A stretch of 62,160 bases of DNA from Blastocatellia bacterium (GTDB lineage: Bacteria > Acidobacteriota > Blastocatellia > Pyrinomonadales > Pyrinomonadaceae). Under the pieces are notes generated by a model. It made no database searches. It was not told where the DNA came from and saw only the letters and a list, made by a program, of their open reading frames with translations. Where the stretch lies: NCBI GenBank assembly GCA_003488005.1, contig DNND01000104.1, forward strand, positions 996 to 63,155. Reading direction: 5' to 3'. Made by a program: the position numbers and the translations under genes. Shown here piece by piece: positions 1 through 7,567 of this stretch; position 1 is the first letter of the stretch; each line of letters opens with the position of its first letter.

Positions 1-36
1 ATTTACGATTTACGATTCACGATTCACGATTCACGC
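1..36. repeat. Heptanucleotide tandem repeat
   Basis: The window opens with repeated units of the type ATTTACG / ATTCACG, about five in tandem. The same GATTCAC/GTGAATC heptamer recurs between genes near 11227-11260, 12585-12602, 15643-15676 and 17228-17245. Nothing here looks coding. It resembles the short tandemly repeated repetitive sequences known from cyanobacteria, but the family is not identified. Confidence 0.8.
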
Positions 37-55
37 TCGGGCCGTTTACTCTTAT

Positions 56-1600
56 ATGAAGCTACAAAGCAAGCTAGTTTCGCTCATTCTTCTCGCTCTG
101 CTTATTTCTTCGGCTCCAACCTGTAAGCGCCGCTCCTCCTCGCCTCCCTCGCTTGAGGCCATTGACCAGATTGATCGACGGTCCAATCTGCCGATGGTTG
201 CGCCTGTCAGTCTTGACCTGGCCCAGATTCGCCACCGCGGCTACCTCGTGGTGCTCGCTCCTTACAATTCCACCACCTACTTCGTCTACCAGGGCGAACC
301 GGCCGGCTACGAATACGAATTGCTCGGCGCCTTTGCCAAAAGTCTTGGCGTCACCTTGAAGATGTTGGTGGTCACAGATCCAAAGAGCATCTTTCCTTTG
401 CTCAACAGCGGCGAGGGTGACATTGCTGCCGCGCGTCTTACTCCCCCCGTCGGCCCTACGGTCGCGCTCGAAAACCAATCTCCGGTCGCTTTCACTCGCG
501 CGCTTTACCGCACCGAGCCGGTGTTGGTGCAACAGGATCAACCGCCGTCGGCCGCCGGCGAAGGCACGCAGAAAGCCCTCTCGCCGGGGCCTGCTGACGA
601 ATCGCCGGAGGTGGACATTCAAGCGCGCTTGGTAACGAGGCCGTCGCAATTGGCGGGACGGACTGTAAGTCTTCCGGAAAAATCCGCCTATCACGAAACG
701 CTTATCGAGTTGTCCGATGAAATTTCCGGCGACATTCATGTGGTCGAGATGGGCGAGAAGATTCAGGATGAAACGCTGGCACAGAAAGTCGCGCGCGGCG
801 AAGTTGAATTCACAGTGATGCCAAAGAACCTGGCGGATCTGAAAGAGGCGGAATTTAAGAACCTGAAAGTTCGTCCCATCCTCGGGCAGAATCGCGGTGT
901 TTCGTGGGCAGTAAGAAAAAACTCTTCGGAGTTGATGAATGCACTGAACCAATGGATTGAAGAAAAGAAGAATGGACCACTCTTCGACGGTCTCTATCAA
1001 AAATATTTTATAGACCGACGTCGCTATCTCGAGCGCGTCACGAGCGAATACCTCACTTCAACCACCGGCAAACTGAGCGAGTATGATCCTTTGATCAAAC
1101 AGTACGCCGCTGACCTTGGTTGGGACTGGCGTCTGTTGGCATCGCAAGCGTTTCAGGAATCTCGCTTTCATCCGGCGGCGCGCTCCTGGGCCGGCGCCAC
1201 CGGCTTGCTGCAACTGATGCCGGCAACTGCGCGCGAGTTTGGTGTAACTAACGCGCTCGATCCGTCGGACAACGTGCAAGGTGCGGTGAAGTTTCTGAAA
1301 TGGTTGCAGGCGTACTGGGTCGCGCGCGTTCCGGACGAGAATGAACGCACGAAGTTTATCCTCGCTTCGTATAACGCCGGCGCCGGCCACGTCGAAGACG
1401 CGCAACGGCTGACTGAAAAGTACGGTGGCAATCCGCGGGTTTGGGAAGACGTCTCTTACTGGCTGCTGCAAGAATCGACTCAACAATACTCAAGCGACGA
1501 AGTGGTAAAGTTTGGCTTCTGCCGCGGCCTGGAACCCGTCAACTACGTCACCAACATCCTCGAGCGCTTCAACCACTACAAACAGTTTGTAGTGACCTAG
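56..1600 (+). CDS. MltF-like membrane-bound lytic transglycosylase
   Basis: Predicted periplasmic peptidoglycan lytic transglycosylase (514 residues). A hydrophobic export signal covers residues 5-20 with a Cys at 23 (APTC, a poor lipobox). A family-3 solute-binding-like domain runs from about 52 to 318 (starting QIRHRGYLVV), interrupted by a Pro/Ala/Gly-rich insert at about 160-188. The SLT domain follows (about 340-480), with the catalytic Glu in QESRF (E368) and the GLLQLMPATA motif. This order is that of MltF, where the binding domain tunes the lytic domain. MltF cuts the beta-1,4 MurNAc-GlcNAc bond to leave 1,6-anhydro ends. The ATG at 56 is preceded by repeat sequence and no clear Shine-Dalgarno. 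It stands alone, facing the island that follows. Confidence 0.88.
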   Translation: MKLQSKLVSLILLALLISSAPTCKRRSSSPPSLEAIDQIDRRSNLPMVAPVSLDLAQIRHRGYLVVLAPYNSTTYFVYQGEPAGYEYELLGAFAKSLGVTLKMLVVTDPKSIFPLLNSGEGDIAAARLTPPVGPTVALENQSPVAFTRALYRTEPVLVQQDQPPSAAGEGTQKALSPGPADESPEVDIQARLVTRPSQLAGRTVSLPEKSAYHETLIELSDEISGDIHVVEMGEKIQDETLAQKVARGEVEFTVMPKNLADLKEAEFKNLKVRPILGQNRGVSWAVRKNSSELMNALNQWIEEKKNGPLFDGLYQKYFIDRRRYLERVTSEYLTSTTGKLSEYDPLIKQYAADLGWDWRLLASQAFQESRFHPAARSWAGATGLLQLMPATAREFGVTNALDPSDNVQGAVKFLKWLQAYWVARVPDENERTKFILASYNAGAGHVEDAQRLTEKYGGNPRVWEDVSYWLLQESTQQYSSDEVVKFGFCRGLEPVNYVTNILERFNHYKQFVVT

Positions 1601-1603
1601 CTT

Positions 1604-1633
1604 GTCAGTACCGCCTGCGGTAGCGGGTGGGTG
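1604..1633 (+). repeat. REP-like element, family A, single copy
   Basis: A 30-bp sequence beginning GTCAGTACCGCCTGCGGTAG occurs here just behind the transglycosylase stop. It is identical to the copy at 16386-16415 and nearly identical to the reverse-oriented copy at 16495-16524. CCGCCTGCGG gives it an internal palindrome. The remaining sequence up to 1707 shows no gene. Confidence 0.85.
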
Positions 1634-1707
1634 GGTGTTGACTGACCGCTGCCCTCCGACGATTGGTGATTGCTGAATGCGGATTGCTGTTTTGCGCTTG
1701 CTTTAGG

Positions 1708-2038
1708 TTAAAAAGGAAAAAACCAGGCGGGCTGAGGATGATTCTTCGGTTTGATGGAACGCTTGAGTCTAATTGGCTTCGCCAGATCCCTTTGATACTC
1801 ACCACCCACCTTGCGACAACCCACAACTTTGACAGTCCCGACAATCACGCCGGTTGGCAGTTCGCCTGGCTCCTTACCGATTTTCTTCCACGCTTTGATC
1901 TGCAGGCGTCTTACTCGCGTAAATGTAAACTCGCTCGCGCTTCTTCGTCGGCATGCTGCGATATTCAATCGTCTTCTTCCCGCGCATAACCTGTTCGGCG
2001 TTGGGCTGGCCCAGGCTGAGTGCAGACACTCGTTTCAT
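1708..2038 (-). pseudogene. Frameshifted ASCH-domain protein
   Basis: Read on the minus strand from an ATG at 2038, preceded by GGAGAAAGTG, the first frame gives an ASCH N-terminus (MKRVSALSLGQPNAEQVMRG, then KKTIEYRS and VYIYASKTPAD) and stops early. The next frame continues with IKAWKKIGKEPGELPTGVIV and ends HPQPAWFFPF at 1708. Together they make one small ASCH protein of about 109 residues if one extra base near 1905-1915 is removed. ASCH domains are PUA-like folds thought to bind RNA or modified nucleotides. It is either a decayed gene or a one-base sequence error. It lies just downstream of the TM0106-like gene on the same strand. Confidence 0.8.
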
Positions 2039-2092
2039 CACTTTCTCCGGTTCTTAGCTGTCTCTGTCTCAAAGGCGTATCTATCGTTTGAA

Positions 2093-5000
2093 TTAAATGA
2101 CTCCTGCCATTTCCAAGTATCGACAAAATGCATTCGCCAACTCCATTTGTCTTGGCGTTTTGCACTGCACATCGAACAATGCGGGACTAGCAACCAGTAT
2201 AGTCACACATTGCGCGCGCGATGTTGCCACATTCAATCTGTTTCCGCTGTACAAGAATTCCATTCCGCGTGGCGCGTCTTGTGGAGTTGAAGTCGCCATC
2301 GAATAAATCACCACGGGTGCCTCCTGCCCCTGAAACTTGTCGACAGTTCCGACCCGACTGCCTCGCGGTAGGCTTCGCAACAACAGCGACACCTGAGCGT
2401 TATAAGGAGCAACGATTAGTATGTCATTGAGCGTAATTCGTCTGACCTTGCTCTCTTTGTCGACCCACCTGGCATTATCGCGAAGCAACAGCTCGACTAA
2501 CTCGGCCACCTTCTCCACCTCTTCTGGGGAATCGCTTTGGTTTGCCTCGTGTTCGACCGGAACAATACGCAGGCCGGTGCCCGCGATTGGTCCGGCGACG
2601 TCTAGTCGTTGATTCGCATTCTCGGGTCGCGATGTCAGACGGCTCTCATAAAAAACATCGGAAGTGAACGCGCAAATATCGGGGTGTAAGCGCCAACTTT
2701 CTGCCAGGAACAACCCGCGGTCCGGCGTTATTGTTTTGTGCCCATTTAAGAGGTGAGACAGCGCGGAGGCTTCTGCACCTTCAGGATGTACGCCGCGTTG
2801 CGGTTGATCAAGTTGTTGAGGATCACCTAACAAGACAATGCTGTTGGTCGCTGGTGAAGCAGCAAGCACATTGGCCAAGGACATCTGACCGGCTTCGTCA
2901 ACAAACAAGACATCGACTGATCCAGCCAGCTCCGGTCGCGACCAAAGCCAAACCGTTCCGGCGACGATTTGCGCTTCGTTGTTAGCGAGGGCGTGGTCCA
3001 CCACGGCGTTGTTTTTGGCGATCTTTACAAAGTCGTGGCCGCACGCATCATCGCCATCACACCTTTGCAGGATTTTCAGTTTGAGCCTTTGTTCGGCAGC
3101 GGCTTTGCAAGTCCATTTCAGCAGATTGCTGATGACCTTATGACTGACGGCCGTTACGCCGACCTTTTTCCCCTTCTTAATCAGCTCTACGATCATGTGC
3201 GCGCCGGTAAACGTCTTACCTGATCCGGGCGGACCCTGAATTGGGAGCACGGTTCGGTCGAGTACCAGGGCGATCTGTTTGGCCGCTTCAAGCGAAGGTA
3301 AATGCTCGAAGTCAGGTAATCCGCCGTGCTTCAATCTCGGCGCGCGTAGTAGCAAGAGATCTCGGGCTGCCGCGTAAATGCCATCGCCTTCAATGCCGTG
3401 GTCGGCGACCCAACCGCCCAATTGCAACAAGCTCTCACGCATTGCCTTTGCGTTGATGATGTCATAAGGCACCAGGGCGGTAGGATGCGGGGCATCGGCG
3501 AGGCTTGGACCGCGCTTTAAGTCAATTGTTAGCGCCTCGTACTCGATTGCGTGCAGATCGCCGGTAGGTTTCTTCGTTTTGGGATCACGTAATCCGAGCG
3601 CGCGTTCGATGGTCGTGTCCTGGAACGGAAATCGGTATCGATGGACCTTGGACTTCTTTACCGGCTCAACTTCGCCCGTATAAACCAGGCCGCCCAGCGT
3701 CGCTCGATCCGTAATGAACTCTTCATCGGAATAATCACAGCGAGTGAAATATTCCCAGTATTTCGATTTGTCTTCGCGACGATGCCACTCCAATAGGTCG
3801 GCCAGCAATCCAGTTGCCTTCTGCGATTCCGTCCACGTATCTTTCTCCTCGGGCAGCCCGGCAGTTAGCCGCTCTTCGACGGCGCGGACTCTCTGCAAGT
3901 ATTCCGTAAGATTTTCTGACAGCTCATCGTCTTTCGGTTCAGGACGGGCGAGCGGCGCTCCAACTTGATGCTCTAGTTCAGTCCTCAATCGCTCAAGCCA
4001 ATCGCGCAGACGCAGCGCCGACACACAATCATCGCGGTTGTAACCTTCAATCGCGCTCTTAATGTCATCGAGATTTTCTTCCCCATGTCCAAACGCGAGC
4101 ACAGTTTGAAAGGTCCACAGAGCGAGATTCGCATCGGGAAGATTCACGTCGCGCGTATATTCATAAACCGGTTCGAGTTTCTTGAGCGAATAACTTTCCA
4201 CCGACGCCCGTAATCCCTGCCTGACCGCGCGGAACATGTCGACCAACACTTCGCCGCGCAGCAGTTCGTCAACTTCGTCCACACAAGTCGAATGCTGTCC
4301 GGCCATGCGCTTGATCGCGGTTTCTTCGTAAGCGCCGTAATGATAGATGTGCATGTCCGGATAAAGACGGCGACGCTCCAACACCGCTTTGATAAATCTC
4401 TCGAAGGCACGCTTCTCTTCCTGAGGTTTCATGGCCCAGATTGGCTCGTAAACCAATTCACCGTTGTCATTCGCTATCGTCAGCACGCCAAAGAGATATT
4501 CCAGCCCGCCCTCAAACGTGAACTGATCGCCTTCGAAGTCGAGAAAGATATCGCCCGGCGATGGCGTGGGAAGTGAACACAAACCTTTCTCAGGCTCAGG
4601 CGGGACCAGTAACTCATAAATATTTCGGCGCTCTTCGCGACCTTGCACCTGCAGCCGAGCCTGCTGATGAATATTTGCAAATGCCTGATCCTTTATACCT
4701 TCGATTTTTGGTTCAGGAGGCACGGACAGCCGCGCCAAGCCCGCAACTGTTTCGGTGCCGTAAGCGATCAATGCCTGTCGTTGGTTGCGCGCGATGTTCG
4801 CAACCAAAGAAAGATGATCGTCTTGGCGCCACTGTGCGTCACATACCGTTGACCAATCGCAGATGTGACAGTGCTCAACCGGTTCTGGATAAGTTTTGCG
4901 TTGTGCAAGCTCTGCGGCGACAAAGTCACTCTGAATCTTTCGAAAGAAAGCGAGATATCGCTGAACAAAGAACTTCTCAGGCTTTGCTCCGCCCCCGAGC

Positions 5001-5494
5001 ACCACATGCATGTAGTCAGGGACGACGCCCTGAATTCGCGAAAGCAGATCTGAATAGAAACAGAGTTGAATGATGGCGCGCGCCTTAGTAGATTTCGCGA
5101 GCTTCGTTTCGACGACCTCATACGAGAACGCTCCGAGTTCACTAGGCTTATCAACTCTAATAAGAAAATCGGCACGCCCGTACCATTGCCCATACCCCGG
5201 ATCGTCAAGAAATGTTGCCTGATAAATAACTTCAGCGCCGCCGCGAATCGCTTCGATAGTTCTTCTAGCCGCATCTCGACGCGAACCGTCGGTCGGTATT
5301 TCTACGATTGCAAGCCCTTGTTCAGTTAATTTGTTTAAGTACGCTTGCTCATGCGCCTGTCCCAGTCTGATCAGCAGATCTAAACCGGGATCGGCAAAAT
5401 ATGGTCGTTTGATTTGTTCTGCGGCTTCGGCGCGATCCAGCGCAGTGAGGTGTTGGCAGGCGAGGAAGTCTGCGATTGCGGTTGGTGAGAGCAT
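2093..5494 (-). CDS. TM0106-family Cas4/RecB-like nuclease, DEDD exonuclease and SF1 helicase fusion
   Basis: 1133 residues with three modules. (1) Residues 1-222, a PD-(D/E)xK nuclease of Cas4/AddB/Dna2 type: D109, E129-T-K131 and the QLCFYSDLL motif, with four cysteines placed as for a 4Fe-4S cluster (C13 and C209-x2-C212-x5-C218). (2) About 312-505, an RNase H-like DEDD exonuclease (DFEGD at 319-323; late motif YNRDDC at 485-490). (3) About 735-1125, a Dna2/Upf1-like SF1 helicase: Walker A GPPGSGKT 754-761, DEAGQ 866-870, GDPQQLDQPQ, and the late motifs VDKFQGQE and NVATSRA. The family is known as TM0106-like putative nuclease and its role is not established; DNA-end processing or defence is an inference. 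A DUF3883 gene lies 32 bp upstream on the same strand, suggesting one transcript. Confidence 0.9.
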   Translation of the reverse strand: MLSPTAIADFLACQHLTALDRAEAAEQIKRPYFADPGLDLLIRLGQAHEQAYLNKLTEQGLAIVEIPTDGSRRDAARRTIEAIRGGAEVIYQATFLDDPGYGQWYGRADFLIRVDKPSELGAFSYEVVETKLAKSTKARAIIQLCFYSDLLSRIQGVVPDYMHVVLGGGAKPEKFFVQRYLAFFRKIQSDFVAAELAQRKTYPEPVEHCHICDWSTVCDAQWRQDDHLSLVANIARNQRQALIAYGTETVAGLARLSVPPEPKIEGIKDQAFANIHQQARLQVQGREERRNIYELLVPPEPEKGLCSLPTPSPGDIFLDFEGDQFTFEGGLEYLFGVLTIANDNGELVYEPIWAMKPQEEKRAFERFIKAVLERRRLYPDMHIYHYGAYEETAIKRMAGQHSTCVDEVDELLRGEVLVDMFRAVRQGLRASVESYSLKKLEPVYEYTRDVNLPDANLALWTFQTVLAFGHGEENLDDIKSAIEGYNRDDCVSALRLRDWLERLRTELEHQVGAPLARPEPKDDELSENLTEYLQRVRAVEERLTAGLPEEKDTWTESQKATGLLADLLEWHRREDKSKYWEYFTRCDYSDEEFITDRATLGGLVYTGEVEPVKKSKVHRYRFPFQDTTIERALGLRDPKTKKPTGDLHAIEYEALTIDLKRGPSLADAPHPTALVPYDIINAKAMRESLLQLGGWVADHGIEGDGIYAAARDLLLLRAPRLKHGGLPDFEHLPSLEAAKQIALVLDRTVLPIQGPPGSGKTFTGAHMIVELIKKGKKVGVTAVSHKVISNLLKWTCKAAAEQRLKLKILQRCDGDDACGHDFVKIAKNNAVVDHALANNEAQIVAGTVWLWSRPELAGSVDVLFVDEAGQMSLANVLAASPATNSIVLLGDPQQLDQPQRGVHPEGAEASALSHLLNGHKTITPDRGLFLAESWRLHPDICAFTSDVFYESRLTSRPENANQRLDVAGPIAGTGLRIVPVEHEANQSDSPEEVEKVAELVELLLRDNARWVDKESKVRRITLNDILIVAPYNAQVSLLLRSLPRGSRVGTVDKFQGQEAPVVIYSMATSTPQDAPRGMEFLYSGNRLNVATSRAQCVTILVASPALFDVQCKTPRQMELANAFCRYLEMAGVI

Positions 5495-5526
5495 AAAGGC
5501 TCTTTGTCCTTTTCAGTGAAGAGGTG

Positions 5527-6753
5527 TTAGCTCTGGCCATTGAACTCGATCGACAACTCAGAAGCTTCTGTGGCATCACCTCGCGACACAAACCAGCCGG
5601 ATGGTTCCATTTGCAAATTAAGAGGAAGTGCTCTTACTACATTCCCGAGATCTCGGTGGTATGGTTTGTCATCAATGGACCAAACGCGATAAAGACGCCA
5701 GCATGGATCTTTCTTAGCAGTGATGCGCTCACTTTCAGAAAGCCAAAATCCTGGATCGCCAGCTTCGCTTGTTATCGTGGTCTTTACCTCTATGTGAATT
5801 TCTTTCCCGTTGTCGTCGTAAGACTTAATATCAAACCCTCCCACGGAACAATCGAACGATACCAATTCAACTTGGCCAGAGAGTTTCGTTTTGCCTTGTC
5901 GATTTAGTCGATCAACTTCTTTTTCGTAAACGAACCGTTCGCCCATTAGACCACGTCGTTCACGCTCCATTGCGCGCTTTTGGCGCAGACTAAGTTCGGT
6001 ATCAAAATCTCGAGAAGTATGGCGTTTCCGAGTTTTAATAGTAGCTGGTCCCAAATAAGCAACTACCCACATATAAGAATGAATTTCTACAGTATTAGCC
6101 GAACCGTAACTCGACAGCCTTTCTCGCAGCCAGTCTGCCAACTCCATCAGGAGAGAATAACGCCTCCAGTCGACATGCCCAGCGACCTTATCCGGCAATC
6201 CGTAGAACCCAAGGAGATCCTGGAAGGGAGTAGGCTTTACGGGAAAGTACGTCGTAGGGCGAAGAAGAAACGCCAAATGAGATGGGAAGGGCCATTTGCA
6301 ATGAAGATGTTTAGCACGCAAATAATCTGCGAATCTGTCAAATCTTAAACCGAATGCATCGGGTGTATCCTTCCCGCCCAGCATTAGGATCTGAAGCTGT
6401 TCTTCAAGTCCTCTTATTTGATCACGACCCTTCACTAGATACAGTGGAGCGTCCGAGTTTCCTTGTTCAGCTCCGAACCGGCGCGTCAACCAGTTGGCTC
6501 CGATTGAGGGTGCACATGCGGCTTTGACTGCTTCAATAATTCTGCCGTCACCAGGTTTCCAGTTGTTCCATTTGGCGAGCGCCAACGCGTCTCGGCCACT
6601 TCTGTAGGCTGCCCATTTGTAAGAGATTTCGTCGTCGACAAGAAATGGGTGTTGAAAATTCGTGAACGGTTCGCCACCAGCTTTCTCTTGAACATAAGCA
6701 AGAAATGCCTGGTGGCATGACTCAAACGCGGCTTCATTGATTGCTAAAGGCAT
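5527..6753 (-). CDS. DUF3883 (PD-(D/E)xK-like) domain protein
   Basis: 408 residues. The C-terminal part (about 270-385) is a DUF3883 domain: GERFVYEKEVDRL, then GGFDIKSYDD and IHIEVKTT, giving the nuclease-fold triad D308, E322, K324, followed by WLSESERITAKK. DUF3883 is common in restriction and phage-defence proteins and is predicted to be nuclease-like. The N-terminal 250 residues are not recognised; they hold no transmembrane segment. The gene ends 32 bp before the TM0106-like nuclease-helicase, same strand, so the two probably act together. The ATG at 6753 has only a weak GGA upstream. Confidence 0.82.
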   Translation of the reverse strand: MPLAINEAAFESCHQAFLAYVQEKAGGEPFTNFQHPFLVDDEISYKWAAYRSGRDALALAKWNNWKPGDGRIIEAVKAACAPSIGANWLTRRFGAEQGNSDAPLYLVKGRDQIRGLEEQLQILMLGGKDTPDAFGLRFDRFADYLRAKHLHCKWPFPSHLAFLLRPTTYFPVKPTPFQDLLGFYGLPDKVAGHVDWRRYSLLMELADWLRERLSSYGSANTVEIHSYMWVVAYLGPATIKTRKRHTSRDFDTELSLRQKRAMERERRGLMGERFVYEKEVDRLNRQGKTKLSGQVELVSFDCSVGGFDIKSYDDNGKEIHIEVKTTITSEAGDPGFWLSESERITAKKDPCWRLYRVWSIDDKPYHRDLGNVVRALPLNLQMEPSGWFVSRGDATEASELSIEFNGQS

Positions 6754-6835
6754 GAGGGTCCATTGTGTTGATGAAGGGAGCGAGAACTATTGATGGAGCG
6801 ATTTGTTCCAAAACAATAACAATCCGACGTTCATG

Positions 6836-7274
6836 CTACGCATGCAAAACGTCATCAAGACTTCGAGCGACCACATACTGAGCAGGCGCGTCGCCATCAG
6901 CCAGAGCTTTGAAATACGCCTTGCCACCTTCAATCTTCGCCCGTTCCCTATTGCGCAGATCAATCAGAGAATGGTCCGCTCTTGGTCTGGACCACGAAGT
7001 ACAGACGCTCCGCTCCATCCTTTTCAACCAGCACCGCCCAGTCTGGGTTGTAGCTACCAAGTGGCGTCGGCACAGTAAACCAGCCCGGCAGCTTCGCATA
7101 TACCTTGACGGCGGTGTTCTTCTCCAGTTGATCGGTGAAAGCTGCTTCGACATCTAATTCGTAAACAACGTCTTCATAAACGGACTTCACGGCAGCGATC
7201 AGATTCTTTAGATAGCCGGTCAATACCTCTCCATGATCAACCACTCTTTGTCTTGAAACGACTTGGACCGCCAC
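6836..7274 (-). pseudogene. C-terminal stump of a type III restriction Res subunit
   Basis: On the minus strand one frame (from a GTG at 7274, directly behind an in-frame stop) reads KLPGWFTVPTPLGSYNPDWA and then LYFVVQTKS before stopping at 6960. A second frame carries on with DLRNRERAKIEGGKAYFKAL and ends ARSLDDVLHA at 6836. Joined, this is the C-terminal endonuclease end of type III Res proteins, normally NPDWA...VxETK. The metal-binding Glu of the ExK motif is Gln here. The helicase part, the modification gene and the reading frame are lost, so this is a dead remnant. It sits between the DUF3883 gene and mcrB. Confidence 0.78.
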
Positions 7275-7567
7275 TAGTTATTTTGGCTGTGGTTCTTGCA
7301 GTTCTTTTGAGTCCAACCACTTCGCGTATTTGATTCTTTGACCGGACAATCAGGCCGAGCCAGCCATAAGTTGTTTGTCTGCGCAATTAGCTTATCGCAG
7401 CAGTTAGGGAATCGCGTGGCCAGTGCGTAATTGAGAATCAGCTAGAGAATACCACCTCAAAACATTCGGTACTAAGAGGTCTGGAGCGTATTATATGCGC
7501 GAAGTCCTTACAAACTTGGGCTAGCTTGCTGATCTTCTGGTTCCCCTTAACCCCCAAGGAGAGGCTA
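7275..7567. other. Intergenic stretch between Res stump and mcrB
   Basis: About 290 bp without a supported gene. On the minus strand a 50-codon stretch stays open from about 7440 to 7276 (for example LNYALATRFPNCCDKLIAQT) but has no ATG, no Shine-Dalgarno and no family I recognise; it may be further debris from the decayed restriction locus. The mcrB promoter must lie here. The ribosome binding site AAGGAGAGGCTA directly precedes the chosen mcrB ATG at 7568. Confidence 0.5.

Noticed and set aside
1604..1707. Terminator behind the lytic transglycosylase
   Set aside because: The palindrome belongs to the REP unit and no T-run follows on the plus strand.
4561..5073. Long frames opposite the TM0106-like gene (and many similar antisense frames, such as 46232-46984)
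   Set aside because: They lie inside strong coding sequence in another frame and show no domain or ribosome site.
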